Source: Tetrahymena thermophila SB210
Lineage: Eukaryota > Ciliophora > Oligohymenophorea > Hymenostomatida > Tetrahymenidae
Length of the DNA stretch: 64,000 nt
NCBI RefSeq assembly: GCF_000189635.1
Contig: NW_002476407.1
Coordinates: forward strand, 310,001 to 374,000
Direction of reading: 5' to 3'
Part shown: piece by piece, positions 26,625-41,500 of the stretch
Layout of the letters: each line of letters begins with the position of its first letter
Position numbering within the stretch: the first letter of the stretch is position 1
Notes under the pieces: model-generated
What the model was told of the DNA's origin: nothing
The model's database searches: none
Seen by the model: the letters and a program-made list of their open reading frames with translations, nothing else
Translations under genes and position numbers: made by a program

Positions 26625-26644
26625 ATTTCTGTTCGAACAGAAAT
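26625..26644. repeat. 20-bp perfect palindrome
   Basis: ATTTCTGTTCGAACAGAAAT is its own reverse complement over all 20 bases. Its core (CTGTTCGAACAG) is GC-richer than the surroundings. It could be a site for a dimeric binding protein. Confidence 0.75.
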
Positions 26645-27931
26645 ACTTCTGTCAAAACATATCAGAAAAGAAAATTAATAAAGATACTACTATTTCCTAA
26701 AAAAAACAAGTAAATAATTATTTAGTTTTTTTTTCTTTTATTTTTGGGGATAAAGGTAACTTTTTAAAGGTTAAAGTAAAAAAATATAAGTATGTTCTTT
26801 TTAAATTTTATTATTAAAAATAATAAAAGCATAATTGCGCTCGATTTTGAATGAAATTAATTTCAGGATCACACCTAGATTGATTTAGCCAAAAATAATT
26901 TAGTTGAAAATTCGATAATTAAATATTTTTCAATCATTTTTTTTTATTTCTATTTCAATTGTTTGATTTGATTTAATATCAATGAGCATATTACTTATAA
27001 TTGTAAATAGGAATAATATAGACAGATTTTAATTAATTAATTTAGTTCACTAAATTTTATTAAGATAGATAGATAAGTATATCAATAAGCTTTATTATTA
27101 AATGTAAAAAATATTAAGTAAGATCGCATCTGATAAATTCAATACTATCTCTTGTTAATCCTTTTGAACATTATCCATAAAATTGTAAGTCGTATAAAGA
27201 TTAAGGTCAGATGTAAATCGCATTCATTTAAAATTATAATTGAAAGATTACATTTATTAGATAAATAAAAGTTGAAATGTATCTATTTTTATGATTATTT
27301 TAATTTACTGGTAATAACTCTAGTATAAAGATTTTATCTGAGCTCAAATAAATTCAATATTTCTTCTCAAAATTAATTAATTAATTAACAAAATCTTTGC
27401 GAATCAATTTTTACATCTTATCGCCATATCAATTTTATTAACTATTCTTATTTAATCTCTTTGATGTAAATAAAACAGTCAATTAATATTCAAAAGATAG
27501 GCAAGGAAAAAAACTTTTTATAGTCCAAATATCTTTAAATAATTCCTTGAGAATATATCGCTAATTTTAATATTGTAATATTTAGATATTAAAACAAGTA
27601 AACCATTTTTTTCCCTCAATTTTTTCTGATTTCAGTAAAAAAGAAGAAATATCTTAAAAAATTACAAAATTTTTGTCCATTAAGGTAAAAAATATTCTTT
27701 ATAAGTGAATACAGTGTAAAAATAAATTGATTAGCTCTGGTGAGACAGACTAGGATAAAAAAGAAGCTGATTAGTTGATTTATAATCATTTTTGAGAAAA
27801 TCTGTTTTAATAATTTATATCATAGTCACATTACATTCAAGAATTAAACAATTTAAATAATTGTGATTAGTAGAAAGCATTTATCCTTATAAAATTTATT
27901 AATAATTTTAAATGCTTCTTAATTTTGTATC

Positions 27932-27950
27932 AATAAATAAATAAATAAAT
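27932..27950. repeat. AAAT microsatellite
   Basis: Four to five tandem AAAT units lie in the spacer upstream of the next gene. Confidence 0.8.
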
Positions 27951-28605
27951 TAATCAATTAATATCGAAGAGCCATCTTTGTAATTAATTAATTAAATAAA
28001 TAAAAATGAAAAGAAAAGAAAAGAAAGCATAAAATATTTAATAAACAAAATGAAGGAAGAAAATTTAAAATAAATTGACTAAAATGGTTATCTAATATAA
28101 ATAGCAATCATCAGAGTTAATTTTTTTACGATCAAAATTTATTAATATGTCTAATTTATTTATACCAGAAAGATAATAAAAAGTGTTCTAAAAATCTTAA
28201 ATCCAAATTTAAATATTTTGCTTACATCAATCAAATACCCTATCAGACCTAAGATTTATTAGTAATGAGAATTTGATTCAAAATGTTTTCTAATTTTCCT
28301 CAAATAGGCTATAAAAGAATATAAAAAATTATCAGAGAGGAAAATAATTTAAATATTATTGCTAAGTGTTTAGATACTGGCATTAAGTGAATTGAAGCAG
28401 TTATTCATTTAATAAGATATTATATATTTGGATATTTGAATTGTTATAATAATGACTAATAAACTGATAGTTTTTTGAAGCCAATAAACTTTTTATTATC
28501 TTCACAAATTTATATTTTATTTACAAATTTATAAAAGTTATTTAATCTAATTAAGCTTTTTAACACATCTTTATTTATATTCACACATAGATACTTATAT
28601 AATTA

Positions 28606-31600
28606 ATGTCTTTGCGAAAACCAAAGCATGATAACTTTAGCAAACTAGGTTTTAAAATTGATAGGTTGAATTAAACTCGTAATTAAAAAAATATACAAAC
28701 CATCATAAATTGTATTAATAAACAGGAATAGGATTACAAATTAACTGATTTTGATATTTTTCTCTACCATATTTATTCTAAACCTATATCATCATGTCTA
28801 AAATAGCCAGAGTAAAGCGTTGATAAAAATTCGCCTTTGTCTTTACAAGAACAGAATATTGTTTATGAATAAATGAATTAATACTTGGCTCATTTAAAGG
28901 AACTAAGATAGGAGTTTTAAAATGACAATAATCACTCTTTTAGAACAAGAATTCGAAGATTTTCAGAAGTTTCAGATGATATAAATTCTGACACCAATAG
29001 TGTTAACTAGATTTAAAATTTTTAAAAGAAATTCAAATAACAACTTGATAGCAAACTATAAAATTTTGTTTATGAAAGTAATAAGTCTTTAAGCCACAGT
29101 TAAAAGTTTAAAAATAATTTTTCATTAGAGCACAAAGATGATTTTAGTTCTAAAAAAAGCTATCTTGATAAAAATAGTACTTAAAAAATAGTAAAGAATC
29201 GCTCAAAAACTTAATAAGAAGAAGCTTAATATTCAGATGATTAATCAGAAATGAGTTCATATAGATAAGGCTTTTCTAAGAATTAAGGATTAGATTCTTT
29301 GAGATTTAAAAAAAATTAGTAAAACTAAAAATAAATGAATTTTTTTTATGGTACAAAAACAGATCTATAAAAAGCATCTAAAGAAGAAAAGGCCTTAATG
29401 GAAGATATAGAATAACTCAAAAATAAGAATTAAAATAAATTAATATAAATAGAACAATAAAATGAACAGAAGCAGATCTATTCTCCCTCACCAATTATGA
29501 TAAACAAAGGAAAGTAGTATAACAAAATTATTGAAAATATGAATAACTTGTAATATTACAATAAAATCATACCTCAGAATGCTTCATTAACAAGAAGTAA
29601 CATAACCACAAACTAAATACTAAGAGATGCTATTAAAAAGTAGAATTTAAGATTAAAAAGGTAGGTATTTTAAAAAGTTCCTTAGACAAATACAAGTAAA
29701 AGTGCTTAGTTTGATAATGATAAAGCAAACAAAAAATGTGAATCAGTTGAAAATGGTTATCAAAAATCTGTTAATCAAGATTCTAATTCTTTAAACTAAT
29801 CTTCTATAGATGCTAATATGTAGTCTCCTAGTAATAAATATACCATTAAAGAAAAAGCATCATAAATACTTAGTGATTTTAATGTAAAGCTTTTGTAAAT
29901 GGACTATTAGCTTAAAAAATCTAGAGCATTTATAAACTAAGAAGAAGATAGTGATTTAGAAGATACACAAACATTTTAGAAAAGACTTAAAATGGAACAA
30001 GATAAAATTGACTCTATGCAGAAAGAAAAATATGCCAAATATTTAAGTGAGTAGCATATGCATAACAGTGATGATGAAGAATAAGGAGGATTGTCACCTC
30101 AAAATGGTAACAAAAGTAAACTAGAAATGATGAAAATATAAAAGCAAAATATAAACTCTGCTTTATTTGATGCAAGACAATAGAAGTGCAGATCTTAATC
30201 ACCGTTAAAAAACGAAATATTCAAAATCTTTAACTAGAGTTTATCAAATTCTATTTCAGGATCTTAGATCATGCTTCTAAATTAAAAAGCAAATAACTAA
30301 AAACAAAGTAATTAGTAGATTAATATTTCTGAAGTCAACAATCCCAATAAAAATAACAATAGTTTTTGCATATAGTCTCCAAATAACAATCGAAATAGCT
30401 CTTTCTTGATTAATTAAGAAAGTTAAAATAACTAAAACTAAGAATAAATAACAGATAATAATTAAATTTTTGCTTAAACACCTAAATAAATCAAAAATAT
30501 TTAGGAATCGCCAAAATAAATATTTTTGAAAAAAATAAATATATAACAATCAAGTAATACCCCACAGAATTAATACAATCACAAAAATTCTTTTATATTA
30601 TCTAATTTACCAAATACATTTAAGAGTATCAAATCTAATCAAATCCCTACTCCTTTAATAAAAAATGATATTTAACACCCAACAAAAACTGGGGATAATT
30701 ATACGATGATGAATAAAGAAATTAAATTTACACAAGTTCTAGGATTTGATTAAAACAGATCAGGTACACCTTACTCTCAATCGAAGCCAACAAACTGTGG
30801 GAAATATTTTTAATTAAATTTATATGATTCTCCAATCAAAAAAAAAATATCTACCCAACACAATCTATTTGATTAAAATGGTAACAAAATATAACATGAG
30901 GCTTTAAATTTTTCAAGCTAGTATGAAATGATCAAACCGCTTGCTTTCTCAGAAAAAAAAGTTAGAAGCACATCTTTAAGTCCAGCACTAAAATTCAATT
31001 CCCAATAAAAAAATAATAATAATCAATTTAATATTTAAGTCAACGAAAATTTCCCAAGGCTGAACTCAATTTAAAGTGAAGAAAAATTAAATTAGTCTAT
31101 TTTTTCGGAAAGCATTGAAAAAAATAGCTCTACGCCATAGAACTAAAAAAAATATGATGAAAAATAAGTGAAAGTTTTAGAAGATAAGAAAAAAGCACTC
31201 CCAAAAATAAACATGGTGAAGTATAAAAATGAGACCTCTCTGCTAAATAAGATGGAAGACATGCACGCTTAGTCTAAATAAATTAAAAAGCAATTTTTAA
31301 AGTAAATTTCTACAAAATAATTAATTAATTTTGAATTTCAATATTTAAATAAAATAGGATTTCTAAGCAATTTTAAGAATAGTTTAGCAGCAAGAAAACA
31401 GATATAGATGAAAATGAGAATAGTACTTAGCTATAAACTGATTAATAAGAGTAATTATAAAGCTAAGTTAAAATCAATAATAGTAGAAATAATAAAAACA
31501 AAAATAATTTATCTATTGCAAAGGACTCAATAAATCTTAACTTCTATCTGGAAATTCAAGAATAAATAATTTAAGAGAAAAAAAAGCGCAGCTATGAATC

Positions 31601-31670
31601 ATAGGTAAAAAACATTTAAGCATATCATCTATATCATCTGTATGAAAATTGTAAAACGCCTCATATTTGA
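28606..31670 (+). CDS. Low-complexity Asn/Gln/Ser-rich protein
   Basis: Two exons, 28606-31301 and 31358-31670, give 1,002 residues; the 56-bp intron has a GTAAAT donor and an ATAG acceptor and restores a frame that otherwise runs into an early end. The start is the first ATG of the frame. The first 130 residues (beginning MSLRKPKHDNFSKLGFKI) look partly helical. The rest is rich in Asn, Gln, Ser and Lys, with an acidic patch around residues 445-490 (EEDSDLEDTQTF). Short SP/TP motifs recur. No catalytic or binding family is recognised. A cytoskeletal or signalling scaffold is possible but not shown. The final exon ends in a short, more ordered segment with several Tyr and His. Confidence 0.8.
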
Positions 31671-34600
31671 TCTCTTTGCTTATTTAAAACTTATTAATTT
31701 GTAATTATTCATTTAGAAAGTGTAAATTCCTTTCATAATATCTAAAAATATTGATAAATTTTAAATTTATGTAAGCAAAATAAAAAAATATTGTTTCGAA
31801 TTTAATTTGAAAACAGATATTTTTTTTCAATGTTGCAACAAACAGTAAAGGACATCTTACATTCTATATAATTAATAATCATAATTTAATTAAGCCAAAC
31901 AAGTATTAAATTTATATCTTCATTAAATTTAAAAAGTAAGTATATTATTTTAAATAACTTTATGATAAAGATTTAGTTTATTCATTTAATAGATTAAAAT
32001 GTAACTTGATGCACTAATCCCCTTGTTTTTTCAAAAGATCAATTAAATTACTATTTATACATCAAACATTTTCAATAGATCAATTCTGAAAATACTTATT
32101 AAGATTAAATTTTTAAAACGTCTATTAATCAAGACACTACAAAAGAAATAGAAAATTTATTTTTTAACTTACATATATTCTTCAAATAAGATTTGCAAAG
32201 CTTTTATTTTGTTGTTTTGTAACCAAGGATTGTTTGTTCTTTAAAATTAAATTTAATAAAACTAAATTCAAATGTAAGTTTTTGATATAATTACCTGTTA
32301 ATTTCAAAAAGATCACTTAATTACATATCCAATTAAAGTTAAAGATTCTTATAAATTCAAACAAACAATACTCAATTTGCTCAATTAATTCCTAAGTTGC
32401 TTTATTATTGGCATATTTAAAATTTATAAATAATTGATTAAATATAAAACAAATTAATCTATTTAAGTTATAGACAGACATACATTTTTCTAAAAAAAAA
32501 CTTCCATTTTGTTAATTTTTTAATCAATATTTAATATTCTAAATTAATTGAATATTGATAAAGGATTTCTTGTTTGCTTTAAATATCTTCATATTTAAAA
32601 AAGAGAGCCAATTTATAATTAAAACTAAAATTAAAATTAGCTTTAAATTGATTTATTATTGACATATTTAAAATTAATGAATTGTTAATTAAAAATTTTA
32701 AAAAATATATTTGTTAGGGGTCTGATTGAGCCAATGACTGAAGTCCGTGACTTGAATTTATAGAGCCAAAATGTTTTCATTTAGTCTAAAATTTTTGGAC
32801 TCAATTAGACAGACCCCTAATATTTATTTATAATTGTCTAAGTTTAATTTGTTCTTCAAATAAGATTTAAAAAGCTTTTATTTTATAATTTTATTGAGTA
32901 AGGTTTTCTTTTATTTGAAATGTAATTTTTAGTTTTAATTTATCTCTAAATTCAAAAGTAAAACTTAATTACAAGTAATAAAAATATTAAATTATTAAAA
33001 TAGAAACTCATATAATTTTATTCAATTAATTAAGAAAATTTGTTTATTATAAGCATATTTATATTTTTTAATTAATAATTAAATCATTAAAATGTACAAA
33101 TAAATTAAACCACAAAGTTTTAAGTAAACAGCATGGAATTGATCAAGATAGATTCTTAAAAAATTAAATTTTTATAATTATCTTTGTAATTTCAAGATAG
33201 AATATATTCTAAATATCATAATATTAGTTAGGTTTTTCAAATCTGATATAATTTTGCAATAAATATATATTTTATTTTAGTAGCAATTCTAATTCATTTT
33301 TTTCATTCAATAAAATTTACTTTCCATATAAAAATCTTTAATCTCAGAAGATATTAGATTTATAGATTTTAGTGCGTCAATCAAATTATTATTTATATTG
33401 AAATAAAACTTAATGTTCTTGGTATATATATTAATAACTAATAAGCATAATTGAAATATATAAATAATATCAGTAAACTCTTTTCCTAAAAATAGATTAA
33501 TTTATTTTATTTTGGTTAAAGTTTTTAAATAAATTGAAATCGTAAAAAATATTTTAATAATCTTATGTTTTTAACAATAAAAATTTGATAAAATATATTT
33601 AATCCAATCAAAACAATAACTAAACCTTTGTAAACAAAATATTTATTTTGAAAAAAAGCTAATTTTTCAATAAATATTTTACTTAGTTAGCATTCAAGTA
33701 AAAAATGTTATTGAAATGATTATCAGAATACAACATTTATTTTAAATGAATTGCGATTTTCTTGAGAAATATTCTAAAAATTATTTACTACTTTTTAAAA
33801 AAATTTCATAAATTAAATTAATGTGAGTTTAAATAGATAAATTAAAAATAATAAAATAAATACTTTTTAACTCTTAAAATACTTTAAAGCTCAAAAAAAA
33901 AAAATTTTATCTACTAAATTTATTTTGGAAACATAAATTTAACAATTCTAAGTTCTATTATTTATAAATAAATATTATAATTTAAAAGAGATGTTTAAAA
34001 AATTAAATTATTTAAAGTTTTTCTCTAAAATTTTACTAAAAGATTTAAAAAATAAAAAATAATTTATTGATGAATAGTTTTTTTTAATATAAATTGAAAT
34101 GTTTATTTTTTTATTTTTTATTTATTAAAAATAGCGATTTCTTTCTAAATTCAAAAACTTTTAACTGTAAAATTATTAAAAAATTTTAAATCAGATTTTA
34201 CTTGAAGTTTATTTAATAATAAGTATTTTTATTTTGGAAAAATAGTTATTTCAAAATTAAAAATTACTTTTAAAAGTAAATTAGTAAGTTATTTTTTAAA
34301 TACATTTTAAAAAAATTATTATTTAATTGTCTATAAATTAGCTTATATTTTACTTAAAAACACTTATTAATTAATTATATTGAATATAATTTTTTATAAA
34401 GAAGATAAATAATCACTTATTTTTATCATATACATTTATCTAATTTTGGCTTTAAGAAAATATTTTAATTTCAAAAAATTATATTATTTAGAATCATCAT
34501 ATAAATTATATTACATAAATGTGAATATACTTTGCTCAAAATACATTCTTTTAAATTTGAGATTTTTTGTTTTGTTATTCTAAAATATGCTAAACTATCA

Positions 34601-35524
34601 ATCTTATCACAATAACTAGTATAATTCATAAAAATCTTGTTTACTATTATTTCTTATAGAATGAGCTAAAATAAGTTTTTATTTATTAATGGTAAATTAC
34701 CTTAAAAGAAGTTTGCTTTTCTTTATTAAGATTAAATTAATATTATATAATATAAGAAAAAAATTTATTTTGAAACTTCTTCATCATTATATTAATATCT
34801 TTCTTACAATAAAGTATCTAAATTATTTTAAATATTTTTTAATTTTTAAAATATTTTAAAGATCGATTTCAATAATATCTAATTCTTACAACATTTATTT
34901 TGAAAACTGAAATATATTAATTTATTATTTTTATCAATTAATAGATATTATTATCTAAAAAGATCTTTTAAAAATTAAAGGTTTTAAAAATATCTTGTCA
35001 AACTTTGTTATATTAATTATAAAATTGGAAAAAGAAGGATAAAGTTTATAAAATATAATATTTATTGATGGCCATGAATGCTTTTATTGTATTAATTAAC
35101 TTTTAGTTATATACATTATTCTAAATATTTATAAATAAATGGTTATAATATGATTAATATTCTTTTTGTTAGTTATGATTTATGAAAACTTTCAAAAACA
35201 AAAAAAAAAATGAAATAAAAATGGTATTTATATCATTCAAAATTAATAATTAATTTTTTAACTCCAAAGTGTATGGAGTCAAAGCAACTTAAATTTTTAT
35301 AGATTTCAATTAATGATTTTTACCAAATTGATAAATTCACATTTTTGATTGATTTATTTAATTGATTGATTGATTTACAAATAATTTGATTTATAACCTT
35401 CATTTATTAATTTTTTTTAAGGAACAGAAAAAAAGTAGATTATATAAGGATCTTTTAACATTTTAGTTTTTCTTAAATAAAGCAACTGACTTGAAGGATA
35501 GTGACTTTAAATAATTAAAAAAGC
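31671..35524. other. Intergenic, with one inverted-repeat element
   Basis: This 3.9-kb region is AT-rich and lacks a gene. Its one outstanding structure is the 107-bp element at 32714-32820. A small hairpin (ACTCCA/TGGAGT) is at 35271-35289. Confidence 0.55.
32714..32820. mobile_element. MITE-like 107-bp inverted-repeat element
   Basis: The ends are an 11-bp perfect inverted repeat, TTAGGGGTCTG at 32714-32724 and CAGACCCCTAA at 32810-32820. After a 4-base bulge the arms pair further (ATTGAG with CTCAAT). The interior is markedly GC-richer than the flanks and has no open frame. If the ends are taken at GGGGTCTG, TA dinucleotides flank both sides, as in Tc1/mariner-derived MITEs. A structured RNA gene is the alternative. 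Confidence 0.45.
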
Positions 35525-38500
35525 ATGACGGAAAGATCACTATATTCATAAGTTAAGAAAAGGGATGCCAATGCTAATGCAACTGCTAGTGCTGCTATGG
35601 CTTCAACTGGCTTTTAACATAATCAAAATTAAATTAGTAAAGAAAGAAATTTTTCCCCTTAAGCAACTTCAAATTTTGGAGGCTTTAACCATAATAATGA
35701 TTAAATTAATCATTAAAGCAGCTTCAAACAATAGAATCTATTAGACAATGCAGATAATCCCTTTTTCTAAATTGATGTAAGAAATCTAGATCAGTTTCAT
35801 AACTCAGGTTAAACTTAATCTATACAAAAAGAACCATTAAAAATTCCAAGTATAAACCCAAATAGGAATCACTATGAAAGCAAAAAATCTTAGCGCTCAA
35901 AGAGTGGGCAGAGATCTAGTAAAAATAGTGTTAATTAAATTTAAAACAGCTAAATGAATCCTAACATCAATAGCAATTTGCAAATTTAAGGCAATAATCC
36001 ATAATTAACAAAGCCTCATTAGCAATCAGATGCAGCTAAAATTATATTAAATGAGTATTTAAATTAGCACAGTGAGCTTTTGTAGTCCATAAATAACACA
36101 AATAATCTTTAAAAGCTTTCTCATTATATCAGAGATGGTGTGAAATCTTCAATTGGCTATCATGGAAATCGTAGAGATGATAACAACAACACATCATCAA
36201 GATTAAATTATACAAACGATTTATAAACTAGCTAAAATTTTAACAATCTAACTATGAATGGCCCAACAAAGACTGCATAAGATTCTAATTAAAACAACAA
36301 CAACAATAGTTCTAACAGGAGAACACCTTATTAATTAAGTGATGCCTAAAATTAAGATTAATAAAATAACAATTAGTTCCACCTCTCTAAAAAGTATATA
36401 AACTCTGGATCATTTTTTACTAGGAAGAATTAACAGACAAATAATTATTTATAGCCTAATGATTAACATAATATTCCTTAAATACCGTTGAGAAGAGGTG
36501 ATTCAGGTTTAACATCTGATGATATGGGTGCTCATTAGAATCTTATTGGTTTTAGTCAGACAGTTGGAATACCAACTAAGAATAATGTAAAAAATACAAA
36601 TGGCAATAACCTTTAGTAAAACAAGAGTGTAAAAATAAGGAGCTTCACTCCAAATTTAAGATAATATAAAACTGGAGGATAAGTCAATTCTTCTTTAACT
36701 CATAGAGGTAATTTAGGATCTATTGAGAAAGGTAGAGATGAAAATGATTAAAGAGCTTATCCAAATTTTAGAAGCAATACAAATAGTAGAGAAAATCTAA
36801 GCTCAAGTAAATATAAATTTAAGCAAATACCATTAACAAATAAGGGTATAAATAATAACAGCTTGTCAATTATGCCATTGAACAGTCAGCCAAATTAACA
36901 ACATCTAACAACTGACGTATTGTCAACTTAAGAGGCTGCTTTCAAAACTGAGAATGACATTTACACACAACCTTAAATAGATAAATATTAATATTATATT
37001 ATGAATACAAATCCTGATTAAATTCCCACAAATTAAAGAAGTAAAAAACATAATAATGGCTAAAATTATCAATAAAATTAAAATTAAAATGGAGTAACCA
37101 ATTCAGCAGCTAAATTGGGTGATGATAAAAATAATAGTAGCTAATCGAGTCTCAATAATAATTAAAATAATATTCCTAACAAAAATGTTTCTTCGCCAAC
37201 AAGTAATTCGAATGGAAATCTTAATAATAGGCCTAAATCAAAACAAAGCGGGTAGAGGAACTAATTAAAGCAAAAGTAAGATGAGAAAATGGAATAAATT
37301 AAATAAATCTATTTGAAAAATGATAAAAGAAGCAAAAGCAGTGGAAGAGGGAGTAAGCTAAACGAGATTCCAGAACAGGGCTACAATTAGAATGGTAACT
37401 ATTTAACTGACAGCTAGAAGAGTATTCCTAAATAAAGACAAAATAATCCCTTCTATGTATAGTAAATCTCACACCAATTAGAGGAATTTGGTGATGAAGT
37501 TGAAGAAATTGATGTCACTGAAATGTTTAAAAAATAGAGTAAATTATAGCAGATGGACTATAATCATAATCTTTAGTTCTAATAAATTAAACCAGATAAA
37601 AATAACTCGGCCTCAAAGCAAAATAAAAGATACTAGAATAAAGATTTAGAAGATAGTGATTTAGAGGGAGCCAACAGCAGACTTCGTTAATCTCATCTTC
37701 CAGCTAAAGGTAGTTAACAAAGTAGCAACAATACTCAAAATGATGTTCTTGGGACAACTGGAGCTTCAGTTACAGGTTACAGTTTAAATCATTTAATTAA
37801 TAATGAAGATAATGCAGCCCAATAAAAAACAATTAGATTAGATGATATTAATGACAGTTTCCATACTGAGGTAAATCAAAAAAGAGCTAATGACTCTTCT
37901 CAAATAGAGAAAACATAAAGTTCGTAAAATAAAAACACAAGTAGTATCTATGCAAAAGTTATTTAAAAAATAACATAAAATAATGGAAGTTAATTATAAA
38001 ACTCCTCTAAATTGCATGCAATAAATAATAATTCTGGTGACTAAAAACAAATTCCTAATTAAACAAATAGCAGTATTTTAAGTACTAGCCAATAAGGATT
38101 TCGCAGATCTACTTCTTCTTTTACAAAATAGAAAATAGGAACTGAGAATGGATCCAATTAAAAGAATTAAATGAATTAATCTCAGCATTAGCAAAAAAAT
38201 AATTCAAGCTTACAAAACTAAGATAATGTTCGTGGTAGCTTTTCAGCTAATCCATCAGTATAAAATTTAAACAATCATAATAATGAAAATAATTTATCAA
38301 ACATTAATAACCAAAACCAGCAGCAATAAAGATGTAATTCTAAATCTTAAATAAGAAAAAAAACAATTTCACAGACAGGATCTTCTAAAAAGAGTCAAAG
38401 CAGTTTTGAGCAGTATCCAGAAAAAAATTAAAAAAATGAAAATGAATAAATCCAAAACTAAAATCATTAATTAAACTAACCAAATTAGCAATTTACAAAT

Positions 38501-41500
38501 CAAAACTAATCTCATCTATCTTCAAGCAAAAAAGAAAAAACAAGTTAAAAATTCGAAAATCAAGACTAATTATAAGGGAGTAACAAAGATAAATAATAAA
38601 AAGAAAATAATAATTAAGGTATCAACTCAGATAAATAGGTTAGTTAATAATCATAGAGTCAATAATAGGAGTATAAAAATGATAAAAATAATTCACTTTC
38701 TTAAAAAAAAGAAAATCAAAATTTAGAAAATTAAATCAACCACAGCAGTAACAAAAATAACAGTAATAATAATAATTAGCCAGATTAATAGCATAAAAAT
38801 ATTCAAGCAAAAAAAGAAGGACAAAATGAAAATCTGAGTTCTACTAAGCCTCCATTAATTACAAATAGCATTTAAGTAAATGGATCACAAAAAAATAATA
38901 ATGAAATTTGTGATAAAAATAATATCTCAAATTAAATTTCACAATAAAAATAATCAAATAATAGTCAATAAAATAATGGATAAAATGAAAGTAATCAGAA
39001 AATAGATGATAAAATAACTTTAAGTCAAATAAAGCAAGATAAGAGTATTGTGATTGACTCTGATATGACAGGTAGACTTAAAAGTAATGACTCTTAATAA
39101 TAATCAAGTTTAGATGATAAGCAGCAGCAAGTGAATTTAGGGTTAAAAGAAAAATAATCTTCTTTAAATAATTAAGATAACCATTAAAAGTCAGGACATA
39201 ATTAAGAAGTTTATCCTTAGAAAAAACTAAGCAATGAGTCTAATAATCAATTAAATAAAGATTCTGGAATTTCTAGTAGATCTACCAAAGAGAATGGTAT
39301 TAAAAGCTAGATTTAGTAAATTCAATAAGATGTTGTTAATAATTTACAGGAAGCATAAAAAGAATAAAAATAAAATAATAAAGATAAATCAAAGTTATCA
39401 TCAGATTCTGGATTATAAAACAAGTAAATTAAAAATGAAAAAGAACTGAGTAATTCATAATAACAGTAAAAAAAATAACTTAATGAGAGTAAAAATTCCG
39501 ATAATAAAAATTTAGATAAAGTTTAATAAGATAATTCATAATAAAGGCAAAATGAAATTAACCATGCTGAAAGTAAGTCTAATGAAATATAAAATAATAA
39601 CTCTTCAATAAAAAAATCTCAAAATTTAAACTCTACAATTAGTCAATAAAATTAACTTTAAAACAGCTAAAGCTAAGAGGTTAATTTAGATTAAAATAAC
39701 AACAAATAAAACTAATAATTAAACAAAAATTAAACAAGTTAAAAATAGAATGATAATTCTTTAAATGATTCTAAGAATCAGTCTAAAATTAATTAAAACT
39801 AATCAAGTAGTGATTAATAATTAGAACAGAGTGATAGTAATATAAATTAAGCTGATAAGAATAATAAAATTTCTAAAAATTCATAATTAAGTTAAAATAA
39901 CAACAAATAAAACTAATAATTAAACAAAAATTAAACAAGTTAAAAATAGAATGATAATTCTTTAAATCATTCTAAAAATCAGTCTAAAATCGATTAAAAC
40001 TAATCAAATAGTGATTAATAATTAGAATAGAGTAATAGTAATATAAATTAAGCTGATAAGAATAATAAAATTTCTAAAAATTCATAATCAGATGAATCAA
40101 GTAAAAATTAAAATTCTAAGATGAATTAAGAGAAAGATTTAAACAAAAAAGAAGTTCAAAATGAAGAAGAAGTAAACAAATAAGAATCTTAATCTAAAAA
40201 AGATTTAAAAGAAAATAAAAATTCTTAAAAAGACCAATAAGAGAATTTGAAAAAAAAAGATGAGTTAGAATAATCTAATAAATAAAAAAATATCAATTAG
40301 AATCATAAAGATGGAGAATAGCATCATTCTAATTCATAGAAAGATTTAAAAGAAAGCAAGGATTCTAAAAAAGATTAAATATAAAATATAAGCAACTAAA
40401 ATGGATAAGATAAGTAAAATAAAAATGTACATGATAATCAAAAAAGTAATTTAAATAATTAGAAAGATATATCATAAGATAGTTAGTTATCATAAAGTGA
40501 TTCTAAGAAAGATCTTAACTAAAGAAATAGTTCTGTTAAAAAAAAATCAATCATAAACAATTCTTAAATAAGCAATTCTGATAAAAATAAGGAAAGTTAA
40601 AATTCAAGTAATAAACTTAAAAATAATGAAGATTAGTTGTAAAGTGAATAAAATAGCAGCAAAGATAACTTAAAAAAAGATAAAAGTGAAACTTAAAAAA
40701 AGGAATAAAATCAATAGGAATAGTAATTATCTTAAAACTTAAAAAACAGAAGTGATCCAAATATCAATGATTCAGAAAGTTAAATGTAAAAATCTAAAAG
40801 AGAATAAGATGCTTCTTTAAATAACTCAAGTAAAATTTCAAAAAGAAAAGACAGCCTCAATAAAAATAATTAATAAATTGATGAATAAAGTAACTAAGAG
40901 AATAAATCAGCTTTGTCTTAAAGAAAAAGCTAAATAAATAACGAAAATTAACAGAAAAATGTTAATGATTAGGAGGCTAAAAATAACTTAATGGAATAAG
41001 ATAAGAATAACTCATAGAATTAAAATTAACTGAATGAATCATCAGATAAAAATTAAAGCAAAAGCTCATTATCATAGAGTAAAATAAATCAAGATGATTT
41101 ATAACACTCTAACTAATCTAATCAACAAAGCTAAAATTTAAAAGAAGAAAAAGAAGATAAAGATAGAAAGTCTTAAGTTCAAGGCTAGGGCTAAGATAAA
41201 GTTAACATTGATCAAAATGCTAAAATAATAAATGAAACTAATGGGAGAGCTGATGGAGTAGTTATTAGAGAAATTAGAGAGTAAAATGGAAATGAATTAA
41301 GAATAATTACTGAAGCTAGAATTATTATTTAAAATGAAAATAAAGATGATAAATAAGGAGGTAAAAAATAGAAACAAAACAATTTATAAGAAAATGGCAA
41401 TGAAGAAGAAGATGATGAAGATTGTGATGAATAGGATTAAAGTGAATCTAAATTAAAAAAAACTAAAAAAAAATAAAAGAACGATAAAAATAACAAATTC

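Larger units (their letters stand above)
25350..28605. other. Intergenic with palindromes and microsatellites
   Basis: This 3.3-kb region separates two divergent genes and should contain both promoters. It carries a 20-bp perfect palindrome (26625-26644), a 7-bp-stem hairpin (26314-26330, TTGGTGT/ACACCAA around TTT), ATTG/GATA repeats (26488-26530) and AAAT repeats (27932-27950). No coding region is convincing. Confidence 0.55.
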
